From NCBI GenBank assembly GCA_014859225.1, contig JACUUP010000003.1, positions 1 through 33,653 on the forward strand: a DNA stretch of 33,653 nucleotides, written 5' to 3'. This stretch comes from Candidatus Aerophobota bacterium. Its GTDB lineage: Bacteria > Aerophobota > Aerophobia > Aerophobales > B3-G15. Position numbers and translations under genes: made by a program. This document shows, in pieces, positions 1 through 10,099 of the stretch. Each line of letters opens with the position of its first letter. Positions within the stretch are counted from its first letter, which is position 1. Under the pieces are notes generated by a model, which was given only the letters and a program-made list of their open reading frames with translations, was not told the origin of the DNA and made no database searches.

Positions 1-905
1 GGAAGAGATGTTTCCTCCACTTTTGCCCCGAGGTCCTCCATAACTTTTGCCGCCTGATATATTCTTTCTTTCACCTCTTTTTCCATACCTTCAACAAAAT
101 ACTCTTTGGGAAGTCCCACCTTTACTCCTTTTAAATCAGGGATAAGGTAATCAAGATAATCTGGAACAGGGACATCAACCGATGTTGAATCCCTCTCATC
201 TTTTCCGCTAATTATACCAAGGAGTAGTGCGCAATCGGTAACATCCCGACTCAAAGGTCCTATTTGGTCAAGTGAGGAGGCAAAGGCGACAAGCCCATAG
301 CGTGATACTCTACCATAGGTTGGTTTCATGCCAACGATGCCGCATAAAGCTGCCGGTTGGCGAATGGAGCCTCCTGTGTCAGAGCCAAGAGCTAAGGGAA
401 CCTCTCCGCTTGCTACAGCTGCAGCTGAGCCTCCACTTGAGCCCCCCGGTATTGCTTCCAGATTCCAGGGATTGCAGGTGACCTGGAAGGCTGAGTTTTC
501 CGTTGATGAGCCCATAGCGAACTCGTCAAGATTGGTTTTACCAATAATTATACATCCTGCTTTTTTTACTCTTTCAACCACAGTTGCTGCATAAGGGGAG
601 TGGAAGTTATTTAGTATCCTGGAGGCACAGGTAGTTTGCCCATTTTTTGTGCACATATTGTCTTTAATGGCAACGGGAATACCATATAAAGGGGAAATTT
701 CCTGATTTTGCCCCTGTATTTTTTTGTCTAAGACCCTGGCCTCATTTAAAGCTTCTTCTCTGTCAAGGAAGAGAAAGGCTTTTATTTTTTCTTCCACCTC
801 GTCTATCCTCTTAAATTGGGCGAGGATGAGTTCTTCAATGGAGATTTGCTTTGCTCTGATTAGTTTACTTACTCTGTGCGCTGGAAGATAGAATATGTCA
901 TCCAT
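1..905 (-). CDS. gatA: Aspartyl/glutamyl-tRNA(Asn/Gln) amidotransferase subunit A (3'-truncated by window edge)
   Basis: Reverse translation from ATG at 905 gives [28 protein letters not shown]...[24 protein letters not shown]...[66 protein letters not shown], the amidase signature of GatA; it continues off the left edge. Confidence 0.95.
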   Translation of the reverse strand, partial: MDDIFYLPAHRVSKLIRAKQISIEELILAQFKRIDEVEEKIKAFLFLDREEALNEARVLDKKIQGQNQEISPLYGIPVAIKDNMCTKNGQTTCASRILNNFHSPYAATVVERVKKAGCIIIGKTNLDEFAMGSSTENSAFQVTCNPWNLEAIPGGSSGGSAAAVASGEVPLALGSDTGGSIRQPAALCGIVGMKPTYGRVSRYGLVAFASSLDQIGPLSRDVTDCALLLGIISGKDERDSTSVDVPVPDYLDYLIPDLKGVKVGLPKEYFVEGMEKEVKERIYQAAKVMEDLGAKVEETSL

Positions 906-973
906 TCTTTTTTCCTGCAATTTATTTTGTATTTTTAAAGATTTTCGTTTCATTATTTTACATTTAACATTTT

Positions 974-1016
974 TGTCAACTAACTTTGTTGACAGGTGAG
1001 CATAATATGGTAGAAT
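974..1016. promoter_or_regulatory. Divergent sigma70-type promoter pair: TGTCAA (974-979, -35 for gatA on -) and TTGACA-16-TAGAAT (989-1016, + strand, HAD gene)
   Basis: TTGACA at 989-994, 16-nt spacer, TAGAAT 1011-1016; mirrored TTGACA on - with AATAAT about 16 nt downstream; perfect 7-bp inverted repeat TGTCAAC-N7-GTTGACA. Confidence 0.55.
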
Positions 1017-1081
1017 GTGCAACTAAATAATAAAAGAAAAGATTAGGAGAAAGATGAGAAAAGGAAAGAAGGTAGTTAGAA

Positions 1082-1735
1082 ATGAAAAAAATATACATCT
1101 CTTTTGATGTGGATGGAACACTAATCAAGCCTGATTATAACGAGCTCATCTGGTTTAAAGAAATTCCCGAGCTTTATGCTACAAAGTATAGCGTTGATAT
1201 AGAAAAGGCAGCAAAGCTTGTCCGAGAAGAATACGAGAAGGTGGGAGAGGACGACATAAGGTGGTATATTTTGCAGTACTGGCTTGATAGGTTTGGATTT
1301 AAGATAAAAGAGGAAGAAATTTTGCGAAAGTATGAGGATGAAGTTGAAATATATGAGGAGGCTCTTTTTGTGCTGGATGAGCTTTATGGTAGGTTTTCCC
1401 TTGTTGCATCATCAGCTATGCCCCGCAGCTTTATTGATGTGAAGCTTAAGAAGAATAATCTTTTTCGCTATTTTGAGAAGATATTTTCTGCCGTTTCTGA
1501 TTTTAAAATGGTTAAAAAAGAAGATGCTTTTTACCGGAGAATCTGCAAAGAGCTGGGAATTTCTACCCGAAGCCTTGTTCACATAGGTGACAATTTTGAA
1601 GCAGATTATCTTGCCGCTCAAAAAGCGGGTGTTAAAGCTTTTTATCTTGACCGCACCAACTCTCACTCCACAAAGCAGCCCCATGTTGTATCCAGCCTTC
1701 TGGAATTTACCCACAGATTAAGAAATCCAGAATAG
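1082..1735 (+). CDS. HAD-superfamily hydrolase (phosphatase-like)
   Basis: FDVDGTLIKP (motif I), LVASSAMPRSF (motif II region), VHIGDNFEADYLAAQKAGVKAFYLDR (motif IV). Confidence 0.85.
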   Translation: MKKIYISFDVDGTLIKPDYNELIWFKEIPELYATKYSVDIEKAAKLVREEYEKVGEDDIRWYILQYWLDRFGFKIKEEEILRKYEDEVEIYEEALFVLDELYGRFSLVASSAMPRSFIDVKLKKNNLFRYFEKIFSAVSDFKMVKKEDAFYRRICKELGISTRSLVHIGDNFEADYLAAQKAGVKAFYLDRTNSHSTKQPHVVSSLLEFTHRLRNPE

Positions 1736-1785
1736 TCAGTTTCCGGGAAAAGGGAAAGAACCAATAGGGAAAAAGAGTTAAAAAT

Positions 1786-2643
1786 TCAATACTTCATTCC
1801 GGTAAGAGATACCCCTTGTATGATTCTTCTTCTAAAAATAATAAAAACTATAAGAACGGGAACAAAAGTAATTACACAAGCAGCCATTGTCCCTCCATAA
1901 TCGGTGATAAAATGTCTCTGGAAGTACATCAGTCCAAGTTCCACGGTGAACAGTTTTGCCGAGCTAGCCACCACTAAGTACCAGATAAACACCATACTCC
2001 AGGTAAAAACCCAGTTCACAATAGCAATAGCTGCTGTAGCGGAAAAAGACAGAGGAAATATTATTTTCCAGAATATTCCATATTCAGAACATCCATCTAT
2101 TCTGGCTGCACTAATAAGCTCATCGGGGATGGCTAAGATATTTTGTCGCAAAAAGAAAATGCCCGAACTCATAACTATCAAGGGAAAAATCATACCTTGA
2201 TAGGTATTAATCCAACCAAAAGATGCAATGATAAGGTAAAGGGGAATCATATACACCTGCAAGGGGACAAGTATAGTAGCCATAATCAGGAAAAATAGGA
2301 AGGTTTGACCCTTAAACCTGTATTTAGCGAAAATATAACCGGCCATGGGGCAACCAATAATAATAGCCAGGGTGGAGATACCAGATATGAAAACGCTATT
2401 AAAGAAGAAAAGATGAAAAGGAGCTGTCTCAGGAAGCCTCAAGTAATTACTTAAAGTCCAGGTATGGGGGAAAATAGTGGGTGTGGGAGAAATAATTTCT
2501 GTTTTAGGTTTAAATGAGGTAAATACCACCCATATAAAGGGCATTACCATAATAATACTGGTAATTATAAGAGCCAGGTGTAAGACAATTCTCGTTCCCT
2601 TTGTTTGCTTTACCTTCCACCTTATCTTCATTCCTTTCCCCAT
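1786..2643 (-). CDS. Carbohydrate ABC transporter permease, MalG-type
   Basis: Multi-TM protein with the EAA-like loop DELISAARIDGCSEYGIFWKIIFPLSFSA; overlaps the upstream permease. Confidence 0.9.
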   Translation of the reverse strand: MGKGMKIRWKVKQTKGTRIVLHLALIITSIIMVMPFIWVVFTSFKPKTEIISPTPTIFPHTWTLSNYLRLPETAPFHLFFFNSVFISGISTLAIIIGCPMAGYIFAKYRFKGQTFLFFLIMATILVPLQVYMIPLYLIIASFGWINTYQGMIFPLIVMSSGIFFLRQNILAIPDELISAARIDGCSEYGIFWKIIFPLSFSATAAIAIVNWVFTWSMVFIWYLVVASSAKLFTVELGLMYFQRHFITDYGGTMAACVITFVPVLIVFIIFRRRIIQGVSLTGMKY

Positions 2644-3536
2644 TTAAATACCTTAAACAGAACTAAGATAATACCCAAAGATACTAAAAACACCACAAAA
2701 GATATGGCAGCTCCTCTACCCATATTATGATAATTAAAGGCCTCCTGGTAAACCCTGTATATTAGAACCTGAATCTCAGCACCTGTGGAGATATCTGTTC
2801 CTTGAGTCATTATGTAAACTTCGGTAAAAGCTGACCAGGACCAGACAGTAGCCATAACCATACCAAAAAGAATTATGGGCTTCATTAAAGGAAGGTCTAT
2901 GTGTCTGATAGTTTGCCACACATTGGCGCCATCTACGCTGGAGGCATCCCGCAATTCATCAGGTATATTTTTTAAACCCACAACAAAGATAATCACAAAA
3001 TAACCTAAGTTTTTCCATACATGAATTCCAATAGTAGCCAGCAAGGAAAGTTGTGGGTCAGTCATCCAGGGAAGCCGAGAAAAACCCATTGATTCTAACA
3101 TATAGTTAGCCAGACCAAAACTACCCGGACTGTAAAACCACTTCCAGATGATAGCCGCTGGTACCATAGGAAGTATATAAGGGATAAAATAAAGTGTTTC
3201 ATAGAAAGATTCAAACTTTACCTTTCTACTAAGCATTAAAGCAAAGACAAGCCCCAACCCAATTTCTAACGGGACAGCTACCCCTACATATTGCAGAGAA
3301 TTGAAAAAGGCAAAAATAAAAGGTTCATTGGATAAAAGGCGAACAAAATTTGTTATTCCCACAAATCTGGTAACTGGCCGTAGAAGATGCATATTAGTAA
3401 AAGATATTCCTAAGGTAGCAGCAATAGGAATCACTCTAATGAGAATAAATAAAGATATCAGGGGAATAAACACGCCAAGAAGAAATAATAACTGACTCCT
3501 TCTTATGGAACCTGTTTTTCCTAAAAAACCTGTCAT
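2628..3536 (-). CDS. Carbohydrate ABC transporter permease, MalF-type
   Basis: Multi-TM; EAA loop IPDELRDASSVDGANVWQTIRHIDLPLMKPI; adjacent SBP and MalG-type permease. Confidence 0.9.
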   Translation of the reverse strand: MTGFLGKTGSIRRSQLLFLLGVFIPLISLFILIRVIPIAATLGISFTNMHLLRPVTRFVGITNFVRLLSNEPFIFAFFNSLQYVGVAVPLEIGLGLVFALMLSRKVKFESFYETLYFIPYILPMVPAAIIWKWFYSPGSFGLANYMLESMGFSRLPWMTDPQLSLLATIGIHVWKNLGYFVIIFVVGLKNIPDELRDASSVDGANVWQTIRHIDLPLMKPIILFGMVMATVWSWSAFTEVYIMTQGTDISTGAEIQVLIYRVYQEAFNYHNMGRGAAISFVVFLVSLGIILVLFKVFKWGKE

Positions 3537-3628
3537 CTCATTGTTCCTTTACACTCTAACCTTCTATCCTTTTTAAGCAGACAGCAGGTATAGCTATAAT
3601 TAAAAGAACCTAAATGGGGTTTTGAAAG

Positions 3629-3675
3629 ACATGCAGGGGTAGCCTGTATTCCTTTAATAGGCTACCCCTGCATGT
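3629..3675 (-). promoter_or_regulatory. Perfect 17-bp inverted repeat (stem-loop) between the SBP gene and its permease genes
   Basis: ACATGCAGGGGTAGCCT (3629-3645) / AGGCTACCCCTGCATGT (3659-3675), 13-nt loop; no T-tract after the stem on -. Confidence 0.85.
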
Positions 3676-3686
3676 ATAATTACTTT

Positions 3687-5054
3687 TTATCTAGCTAAAA
3701 GGTCATAATCGTCCAGAATTCTATTTGTCTCTCTTGCTGCGTCGCGTATTACCCGGGCTATTCCCTCAGGGTTGTCCACCAAATCCTGTCTCTTAAATGC
3801 TATCATCAACTGTTCAGCGAATCGTGAATGGATCTCAAAGGCGGGAGCAATACGCACATAGTCTTGAATTTCAAAACCTGGTATCTGTAGTGCATCCATG
3901 AACGGTTTTAGTTGAGGTTGCTCCTTATAAAGAGAAGAATAATCAACATTCACCCTATAAGGCTGCCAACCAGATTCTCTAAACATTTTAACTGAATTTT
4001 CATCATTCACTAAGAATTTAGCAAAATCCCAGGCTTCTTTTTGCTGTCGGGAGGACTTAGAAAGAGATAGACCCATATTATTACCTACGGTTCCCCAACC
4101 TGCTGGTCCTTTAGGCATTAAGAAAAGCCCGTAGTTAATTTGGGGAGCGTAATCGCGCAGGTAGCTAACTACCCAGGATTCTCTTTGAAACATAGAGGTT
4201 ACTCCCAATCCAAACCCTTCGGCATCAGTTTTTACGTCAAAACTGTTGGCTTTATACTTCCAACACGCATCAATGTAGTATCGCAAGGCTGCACGTCCTG
4301 CCTCATTATCATATCCGGCTCTCCATTTTAGCTCACCTGCAGGATATTTTCTCCACTCATCTCCTTTCAACACTTTTCCTTCTTTGGTCACCGCTTCCAG
4401 GACTCGAATTCCATAGGGTATCATCACCTGAGTCCAGAATTTCTGGCTGGTACCAAATCCTCCTCCAGTTACCCTTAAGTCAAGGCCCGATGTAGTGGGG
4501 TTACCTGCTGCATCGTACTTGGTTAGTTTTATGCCATACATCATCTGTTCATAGATATCTTGCGGAGGAGCAGCGAGACCTGCTTGTTTAAAATGGTCTT
4601 TGTTGTAAAACATAAGTTTCAATGAATTATCAAGAGGTATGGTAAAAAGTTTGTCTGTGCCAGGAATTTTGCTAAAATCGATTGCTGATTGGGGAAAATT
4701 TTTTACCAACCAGGCGGCAACATCGTCAGGAGCTTGGGCTACATACCCTGCTAAATAGTAAGGGTAAAGCCCAACAGCGTCCATGGAGATAAGGTCGGCA
4801 GCTTGTCCGGCAGGTAAAGCAGCAGCGACCTTTTCTTCTAAGGCTCTTTGAGGGAAAAGTGTGGCTACTACCTTAATGCCAGGGTTTAGTTTTTCATAAG
4901 TTTCTGCCGCTGATTTTTGAAATTCATGCATTTCTGGAAAAGCAGTCCAAATAGATATTTCAGTTTGGGCTACTGCCTGAGGAACAACCATAAGGGTAAG
5001 CGATAAAGCCAATACCCCCACCCCTGCTAAAAATTTATTTTTTTTTCTATGCAT
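3687..5054 (-). CDS. Extracellular carbohydrate-binding protein of ABC transporter (SBP family 1)
   Basis: Sec signal peptide MHRKKNKFLAGVGVLALSLTLMVVPQAVAQ without a lipobox; ISIWTAFPEMHEFQKSAAETYEKLNPGIKV; AWDFAKFLVNDENSVKMF. Confidence 0.9.
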   Translation of the reverse strand: MHRKKNKFLAGVGVLALSLTLMVVPQAVAQTEISIWTAFPEMHEFQKSAAETYEKLNPGIKVVATLFPQRALEEKVAAALPAGQAADLISMDAVGLYPYYLAGYVAQAPDDVAAWLVKNFPQSAIDFSKIPGTDKLFTIPLDNSLKLMFYNKDHFKQAGLAAPPQDIYEQMMYGIKLTKYDAAGNPTTSGLDLRVTGGGFGTSQKFWTQVMIPYGIRVLEAVTKEGKVLKGDEWRKYPAGELKWRAGYDNEAGRAALRYYIDACWKYKANSFDVKTDAEGFGLGVTSMFQRESWVVSYLRDYAPQINYGLFLMPKGPAGWGTVGNNMGLSLSKSSRQQKEAWDFAKFLVNDENSVKMFRESGWQPYRVNVDYSSLYKEQPQLKPFMDALQIPGFEIQDYVRIAPAFEIHSRFAEQLMIAFKRQDLVDNPEGIARVIRDAARETNRILDDYDLLAR

Positions 5055-5238
5055 TAATTACCTCCAGAGTAATTTTTGACATGCTTTAGAGTTTTGGAGA
5101 AAGTTTCCAAAAAGGAAAAAAATTGTTCAACGCCTTCTGGAGACTTTCTTTATCGCAAGCTGGACCCACCTACCTATTTCTCACCCCCTTTTCTGGCCTT
5201 AATTTTCAGCTTCTTAGTTTTATCATTTTATTAATTTT

Positions 5239-5266
5239 ATTATATTGTAACCTTTTTTTTTGACAA
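5239..5266 (-). promoter_or_regulatory. Putative sigma70 promoter for the sugar ABC operon
   Basis: On -: TTGTCA-16 nt-TATAAT (plus-strand TGACAA 5261-5266 and ATTATA 5239-5244). Confidence 0.5.
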
Positions 5267-5348
5267 GGGTAGCTGAAATTAAACATGTAAGTTAGCTGAT
5301 GCTCCTGTTGTGTCCTGCCTATCTAATCATAAATATTCAGGTTTGATA

Positions 5349-5957
5349 TCAGGACCTGAGTCTCTTAGCTATTGCTGCTGCTGCCATTGCTTTCGTTATA
5401 TCACCCGGTATAAAAGGAAGCATCCCCATGTTTACGAGCTCTACTATTCCAACAGGAGCATTTGCTACAAATTGAAACCACAGGTAAAGTTGAATCAGTC
5501 CGAGTCCATATATAAGGATGAAATTTGCAACAAGCATGTAACAAAGGTACAGAATAAACCCCGGTGGTTTTTTGGAATTATCAGTTATGTGTCCGATAAA
5601 TAAAGCAGCTACAATAAAACCAATTATGTATCCTCCGGTAGGACCTGCCAGATGGGAAAATCCTGAGCTCCAGCCTGTAAACCATGGAATTCCAGAGACC
5701 CCCATTGCAACATAAAAAAGTTGTGAAAGCCCCCCATACCCTCCTCCAAGTAAAACTCCACTTAAAAGAGCTGCAAGAGTCTGTCCTGTAATGGGAACAG
5801 GTGTGAAGGGGAGAGGAAGACGCACCTGTGCAGCTAATCCAGTAACAGAGGCCATGGTCAGGGAAAGAAAAATTTTATATACTGTTAGAGTTTCAGCTCG
5901 CCATTTGAAATAACTACTTTTTAATGTATCGCACTTTTCCACGAAAGCTTCAAACAT
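5349..5957 (-). CDS. bioY: Biotin transporter substrate-specificity component (ECF S component) BioY
   Basis: VRLPLPFTPVPITGQTLAALLSGVLLGGGYGGLSQLFYVAMGVSGIPWFTG...GPTGGYIIGF, classic BioY. Confidence 0.93.
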   Translation of the reverse strand: MFEAFVEKCDTLKSSYFKWRAETLTVYKIFLSLTMASVTGLAAQVRLPLPFTPVPITGQTLAALLSGVLLGGGYGGLSQLFYVAMGVSGIPWFTGWSSGFSHLAGPTGGYIIGFIVAALFIGHITDNSKKPPGFILYLCYMLVANFILIYGLGLIQLYLWFQFVANAPVGIVELVNMGMLPFIPGDITKAMAAAAIAKRLRS

Positions 5958-5970
5958 TTTTTACTCTCTT

Positions 5971-8046
5971 TTAATTTCCCTTTTTCGCTTTTCTTGTCTC
6001 AATTATTTTTTGAGCTATCTCATCGGGGACTTTCTCATAGTGGGAGAATTTCTGGGTGAAAGTCCCTCTTCCCTGGGTTATAGAACGAAGGGTGGTAGAA
6101 TATTTGCGTAGATTGGTCAGGGGAACCAGGGCTCTTATTTTTTCTCTTCCCCCGAGAGGTTGCACTTCTAAAATTTTTCCTCTACGGGAACTTAAATCTC
6201 CACTGATATCACCCATGCACTCACTGGGGGTTTCCACTTCAAGTTCCAGAATGGGCTCAAGGAGGATAGGGTTTGCTGTATCTACAGCTTTTCTAAGCCC
6301 CATAGAAGCTGCAATTTGAAAAGCTATATCAGATGAGTCAACAGAGTGATAAGAACCATCAAATAAAGCTACCTCAATATCAACCACAGGGTAATTAGCT
6401 AAATTGCCTTTTTTTATAGCTTCCCTTAAACCTTTTTCTACTGAAGGGATAAAACGGTTGGGCACAACTCCTCCCCTTATCTCATCCACAAACACAAATC
6501 CTTCTCCTCTCGCAAGCGGTTTTATTCTAAGCCACACATCACCGTACTGACCTCTTCCGCCGGATTGTCTTTTATATTTACCCTGGGCTTCTGACTGTTG
6601 TGTGATTGTTTCTCTAAAAGGTATCTCAGGCTCTTCAGTTTCCACTACAACATTAAAGTCTTTGCTTATTCGGTTAATAACAAGCTCCAGATGAACCTCC
6701 CCCATACCAGATAAAACGGTTTGCCCTGATTCCTTGTCTACCTCCACCTTGATAAGAGGGTCTACTTTTGTTAAGCGAGATAAAGCTACACTCAGCCTTT
6801 GTTCATCTTTTTCATCTTTTGGTTTTAAAGCAATGCTGGTATTTGTTTCAGGAAAATCTATACGAGGTAAAATAACAGGCTTGTCGCGATTGCCAAATGT
6901 ATCACCCATTTCTGCACTTTTAAGTTTCGTCAAAGCACCTATATCTCCTGCGACAAGCTGGGGAGTTTCTTCTCTTTTATTTCCCAGCATTAGATAAATT
7001 TGACCGATTTTTTCCTCCTCCCCTTTGTTTGCATTGTATATACTGCTTCCCGAAGATAGTGTCCCGGAAAAAACTTTAATAAAGCTTACTTCACCCAGAT
7101 GGGTCTCAAAAAGGGTGAGAAATACCTGAGCGCAAAGAGCTTCTGAGGTATCTACTTTAATTTCCACCTCCTGCTCCTGTTTTCCTGGAACTGTACCCTT
7201 TACTACATTCCTCCAGGTTGGAGATGGAAAAAAATCAGTCAATGTATCTAAAAGCACATCTATTCCTATCCTCTGCAGGGCAGAGCCTACCAAAAGAGGG
7301 ACTATTTGCGCGTTAGAGATACCTTTTTTTAAACCTTGTTTTATCTCATCCAAGGTAAGCTTCCCTTCCTCCAGATATTTTTCTATTAGTTCATCGCTTA
7401 CCTCGGCCACAGTTTCCATAAGTTTTTCTCTGAGCTCATCAGCCGTAGATTTTAAGTCTTCCGGTATGTCCACCTGCTCTACCTTTCCCTGAGTATATAT
7501 TTTCCCTTTCATTTCAATAATATCTATAATTCCCACCACTTTTTTATCCTTGGTAAGAGGATATGTGATGGGTAGAGGTTTTAAATTTAGCTGTTGTTCA
7601 AGTTGATTAAAAACAGTAAAAAGGTCTATCTGTTCTGTATCTATCTTGTTCAGGAAAACAAGGGAGGGGAGATTTTCCCGCTTGATATAATTCAGGCATC
7701 TTCTGACCTCGCCTCCCGAAAGTGTATCAGGAGAAACATTTATCAGGGCAAACTCTACCACTCTCAATATGGAACGAACCTTTTCTATAAGCTCTGCAAA
7801 CCCCGGGGTATCCATCAGGTTAATTTTCTTTTCTCTCCAGGTAAAATGGACAAGGGAAGCATTAATGGTGAACCCCCTTTCCTTTTCCAGCCAGTCATAA
7901 TCGCACACTGTATTACCCTCTCTAACATTTCCCATTTTGCTAATCAGACCTGTTTGATATAGAATAGCCTCCATTAAAGTAGTTTTCCCTGAACTTTGCT
8001 GACCTACCAGAGTTAGATTTCTTATATTCTCTGTAGAATAAGACAT
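5971..8046 (-). CDS. Elongation factor G-like translational GTPase (EF-G paralogue, FusA2-like)
   Basis: GQQSSGKTT P-loop, DTPGF G3, FLNKID G4, C-terminal EF-G domains IV/V (ETITQQSEAQGKYKRQSGGRGQYGDV; EVETPSECMGDISGDLSSRRGKI). Confidence 0.88.
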   Translation of the reverse strand: MSYSTENIRNLTLVGQQSSGKTTLMEAILYQTGLISKMGNVREGNTVCDYDWLEKERGFTINASLVHFTWREKKINLMDTPGFAELIEKVRSILRVVEFALINVSPDTLSGGEVRRCLNYIKRENLPSLVFLNKIDTEQIDLFTVFNQLEQQLNLKPLPITYPLTKDKKVVGIIDIIEMKGKIYTQGKVEQVDIPEDLKSTADELREKLMETVAEVSDELIEKYLEEGKLTLDEIKQGLKKGISNAQIVPLLVGSALQRIGIDVLLDTLTDFFPSPTWRNVVKGTVPGKQEQEVEIKVDTSEALCAQVFLTLFETHLGEVSFIKVFSGTLSSGSSIYNANKGEEEKIGQIYLMLGNKREETPQLVAGDIGALTKLKSAEMGDTFGNRDKPVILPRIDFPETNTSIALKPKDEKDEQRLSVALSRLTKVDPLIKVEVDKESGQTVLSGMGEVHLELVINRISKDFNVVVETEEPEIPFRETITQQSEAQGKYKRQSGGRGQYGDVWLRIKPLARGEGFVFVDEIRGGVVPNRFIPSVEKGLREAIKKGNLANYPVVDIEVALFDGSYHSVDSSDIAFQIAASMGLRKAVDTANPILLEPILELEVETPSECMGDISGDLSSRRGKILEVQPLGGREKIRALVPLTNLRKYSTTLRSITQGRGTFTQKFSHYEKVPDEIAQKIIETRKAKKGN

Positions 8047-8105
8047 ATTAACTCTCCTGTATCATTAATTTAGTAGTGTTAATAAATTGATATAATTATT
8101 AATCT

Positions 8106-9092
8106 TCACCATTTTATCAGCATTGAACCCCAGGTTAGTCCACCTCCAAAACAGCTGAAAAGAATTTTATCTCCTTTCTTTACCTTTCCTTCCTCTATTG
8201 CCTGGTCAAGAGCAACAGCGATAGAGGCAGCGGACATATTTCCACACTCCTGCAAGTTGACATATACTTTGTCCATGGGAATGCTCATTCTTTTGGCTAC
8301 AGCCTGAATGATTCTTATATTTGCCTGATGGGGGATAAAAAAGTCTATGTCTTTGTAAGTTAATCCCGCTTCTTTAATTGCCTTATCTGCGGCTTCAACC
8401 ATTACCTTTACTGCTCTTTTGAAAAGTTCATTCCCTTTCATTTTCATATAGTGTTGTCGCTCTTCTACCGTTTTTATACTGGCGGGCATCCTTGAGCCTC
8501 CTGCGGGAACTCCTACAATGTCTGCACCTTCTCCATCGGCACCAAGATAAATGGAGATGATACCACTTTCATCCTCCGAAGGACGCAGCACACCGGCTCC
8601 TGCTCCATCTGCAAATATAACACAGGTATTACGGTCTTCCCAGTCGGTAATCTTGGAAAGAGTTTCACTTGCAACAACAAGAATGGTCTCGTACGTGCCA
8701 TTACTTATGAACTGGCTGGCTATTGATACCCCGTATATAAACCCGGAACAGGCAGCCTCCACGTCAAAAGCAGGTATTTTTTTTGCGCCCAGCATGTGCT
8801 GCAGAACACAGGCAGTTGCCGGAAAAAGCATATCTGGAGTAATAGTGGTAACAATTATCATATCCAGTTCTTTTGCTGATATTCCTGCCTTTTTTAGAGC
8901 CTTTATTGAGGCTTGATAGGCAAGGTCTGAAGCTGCTTCTTTTTCATGGGCGATGTGTCTTTTTTTAATTCCCGTCCTGGTAGATATCCACTCATCGGAA
9001 GTATCCACCATTTTTTCCAGGTCTAAGTTACTTATTATTGTTTCAGGTATATATGACCCTGTACTGACTATTTTAGTTTTCCTGTGCTTCAT
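8106..9092 (-). CDS. fabH: 3-oxoacyl-[ACP] synthase III (FabH)
   Basis: TSDEWISTRTGIKKRH, FDVEAACSGFIYG (active Cys), PHQANIRII (His), NMSAASIAVALD (Asn). Confidence 0.97.
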   Translation of the reverse strand: MKHRKTKIVSTGSYIPETIISNLDLEKMVDTSDEWISTRTGIKKRHIAHEKEAASDLAYQASIKALKKAGISAKELDMIIVTTITPDMLFPATACVLQHMLGAKKIPAFDVEAACSGFIYGVSIASQFISNGTYETILVVASETLSKITDWEDRNTCVIFADGAGAGVLRPSEDESGIISIYLGADGEGADIVGVPAGGSRMPASIKTVEERQHYMKMKGNELFKRAVKVMVEAADKAIKEAGLTYKDIDFFIPHQANIRIIQAVAKRMSIPMDKVYVNLQECGNMSAASIAVALDQAIEEGKVKKGDKILFSCFGGGLTWGSMLIKW

Positions 9093-10099
9093 TTTTCTTG
9101 CCTTTGTTGTATTTCTTTTAAAGTATTTTCTATGTTTTGGTTGATTCCTGTTTGTGAAAAGCGGTAACCTGTCATTATAGCATTTTTTATAGCCTTACTG
9201 GAGGATGCTCCATGGGCAACCACACATATGCCATTAATTCCCAAAAGGGGAACTCCTCCATATTCAGCGTAATCCAGGGTTGCTCTCAGTTTTTTGAGCC
9301 ATTGATTGGAGAGAAGTTGCCCTAATCCCCACATGCTTTTTCTGGTTTCTTTCTTCATAATGGAAAGGGCAGTAGCAGCAAAACCTTCGGCAAATTTAAG
9401 GATTATATTTCCTACAAAACCATCGCAAACAACAACCTCTGCCCTGTCGCTTGTTATATCCTTCCCCTCCACATTTCCCATGAAGCTTAAGGAAGATTTT
9501 TTGAGCATTTTAAATGTTTCTACCACTACTTCGTTTCCCTTATTTTCTTCAGAGCCTATGTTCAAAAGAGCAACTCTGGGATTTTTTACCCGAAGAGCCT
9601 TAAAGGCATATATGCTGCCCAGCACAGCGAACTGAAAAAGGTGATTTGGTTTGCAATCAACATTAGCACCCACATCTACCAGAACCACCCTTTTCCCACT
9701 AAAAGTAGGAAATATTGCTGCAAGGCAGGGACGGATAACCCCCTTTAATTTGCCAAGTTTCACTAAACTGGTAGCCATCACTGCCCCTGTATTTCCAGGG
9801 CTAACAAAAGCCTCCGTTTTTCCTTCCTTTACAAGGTCAATTCCCACAGCAATAGAGGAGTTTTTTTTATTCTTTAAAGCAGCTAAAGCTGAATCTTCCA
9901 TATTTACCACTTCAGGAGCATCAACTATGGGAAAATGCACATTGTGAAGGTTCATTTTTTTAATTTCGTTTTCAATCTCATCTTTTCTTCCCACCAGCGT
10001 TATCTGAATATCTGAATTCTCCTGTGTAGCCAATATGCAAGCCTCAATTACCGTAGAAATACCTTCCTCAGCCCCCATGGCATCTAAGGCTATCTTCAT
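9089..10099 (-). CDS. plsX: Phosphate acyltransferase PlsX
   Basis: MKIALDAMGAEEG..., VSPGNTGAVMATSL, VLVDVGANVDCKP, VVCDGFVGNIILKFAEG; 4-nt overlap with fabH. Confidence 0.97.
   Translation of the reverse strand: MKIALDAMGAEEGISTVIEACILATQENSDIQITLVGRKDEIENEIKKMNLHNVHFPIVDAPEVVNMEDSALAALKNKKNSSIAVGIDLVKEGKTEAFVSPGNTGAVMATSLVKLGKLKGVIRPCLAAIFPTFSGKRVVLVDVGANVDCKPNHLFQFAVLGSIYAFKALRVKNPRVALLNIGSEENKGNEVVVETFKMLKKSSLSFMGNVEGKDITSDRAEVVVCDGFVGNIILKFAEGFAATALSIMKKETRKSMWGLGQLLSNQWLKKLRATLDYAEYGGVPLLGINGICVVAHGASSSKAIKNAIMTGYRFSQTGINQNIENTLKEIQQRQEK

Noticed and set aside
272-594. Plus-strand ORFs of 69 and 88 aa
   Set aside because: Antisense to the conserved gatA amidase signature region; no independent support
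5958-5970. Regulatory leader (BirA/BioR-type site) for bioY
   Set aside because: Only 13 nt separate bioY from the EF-G-like stop; no room for a dedicated promoter/operator
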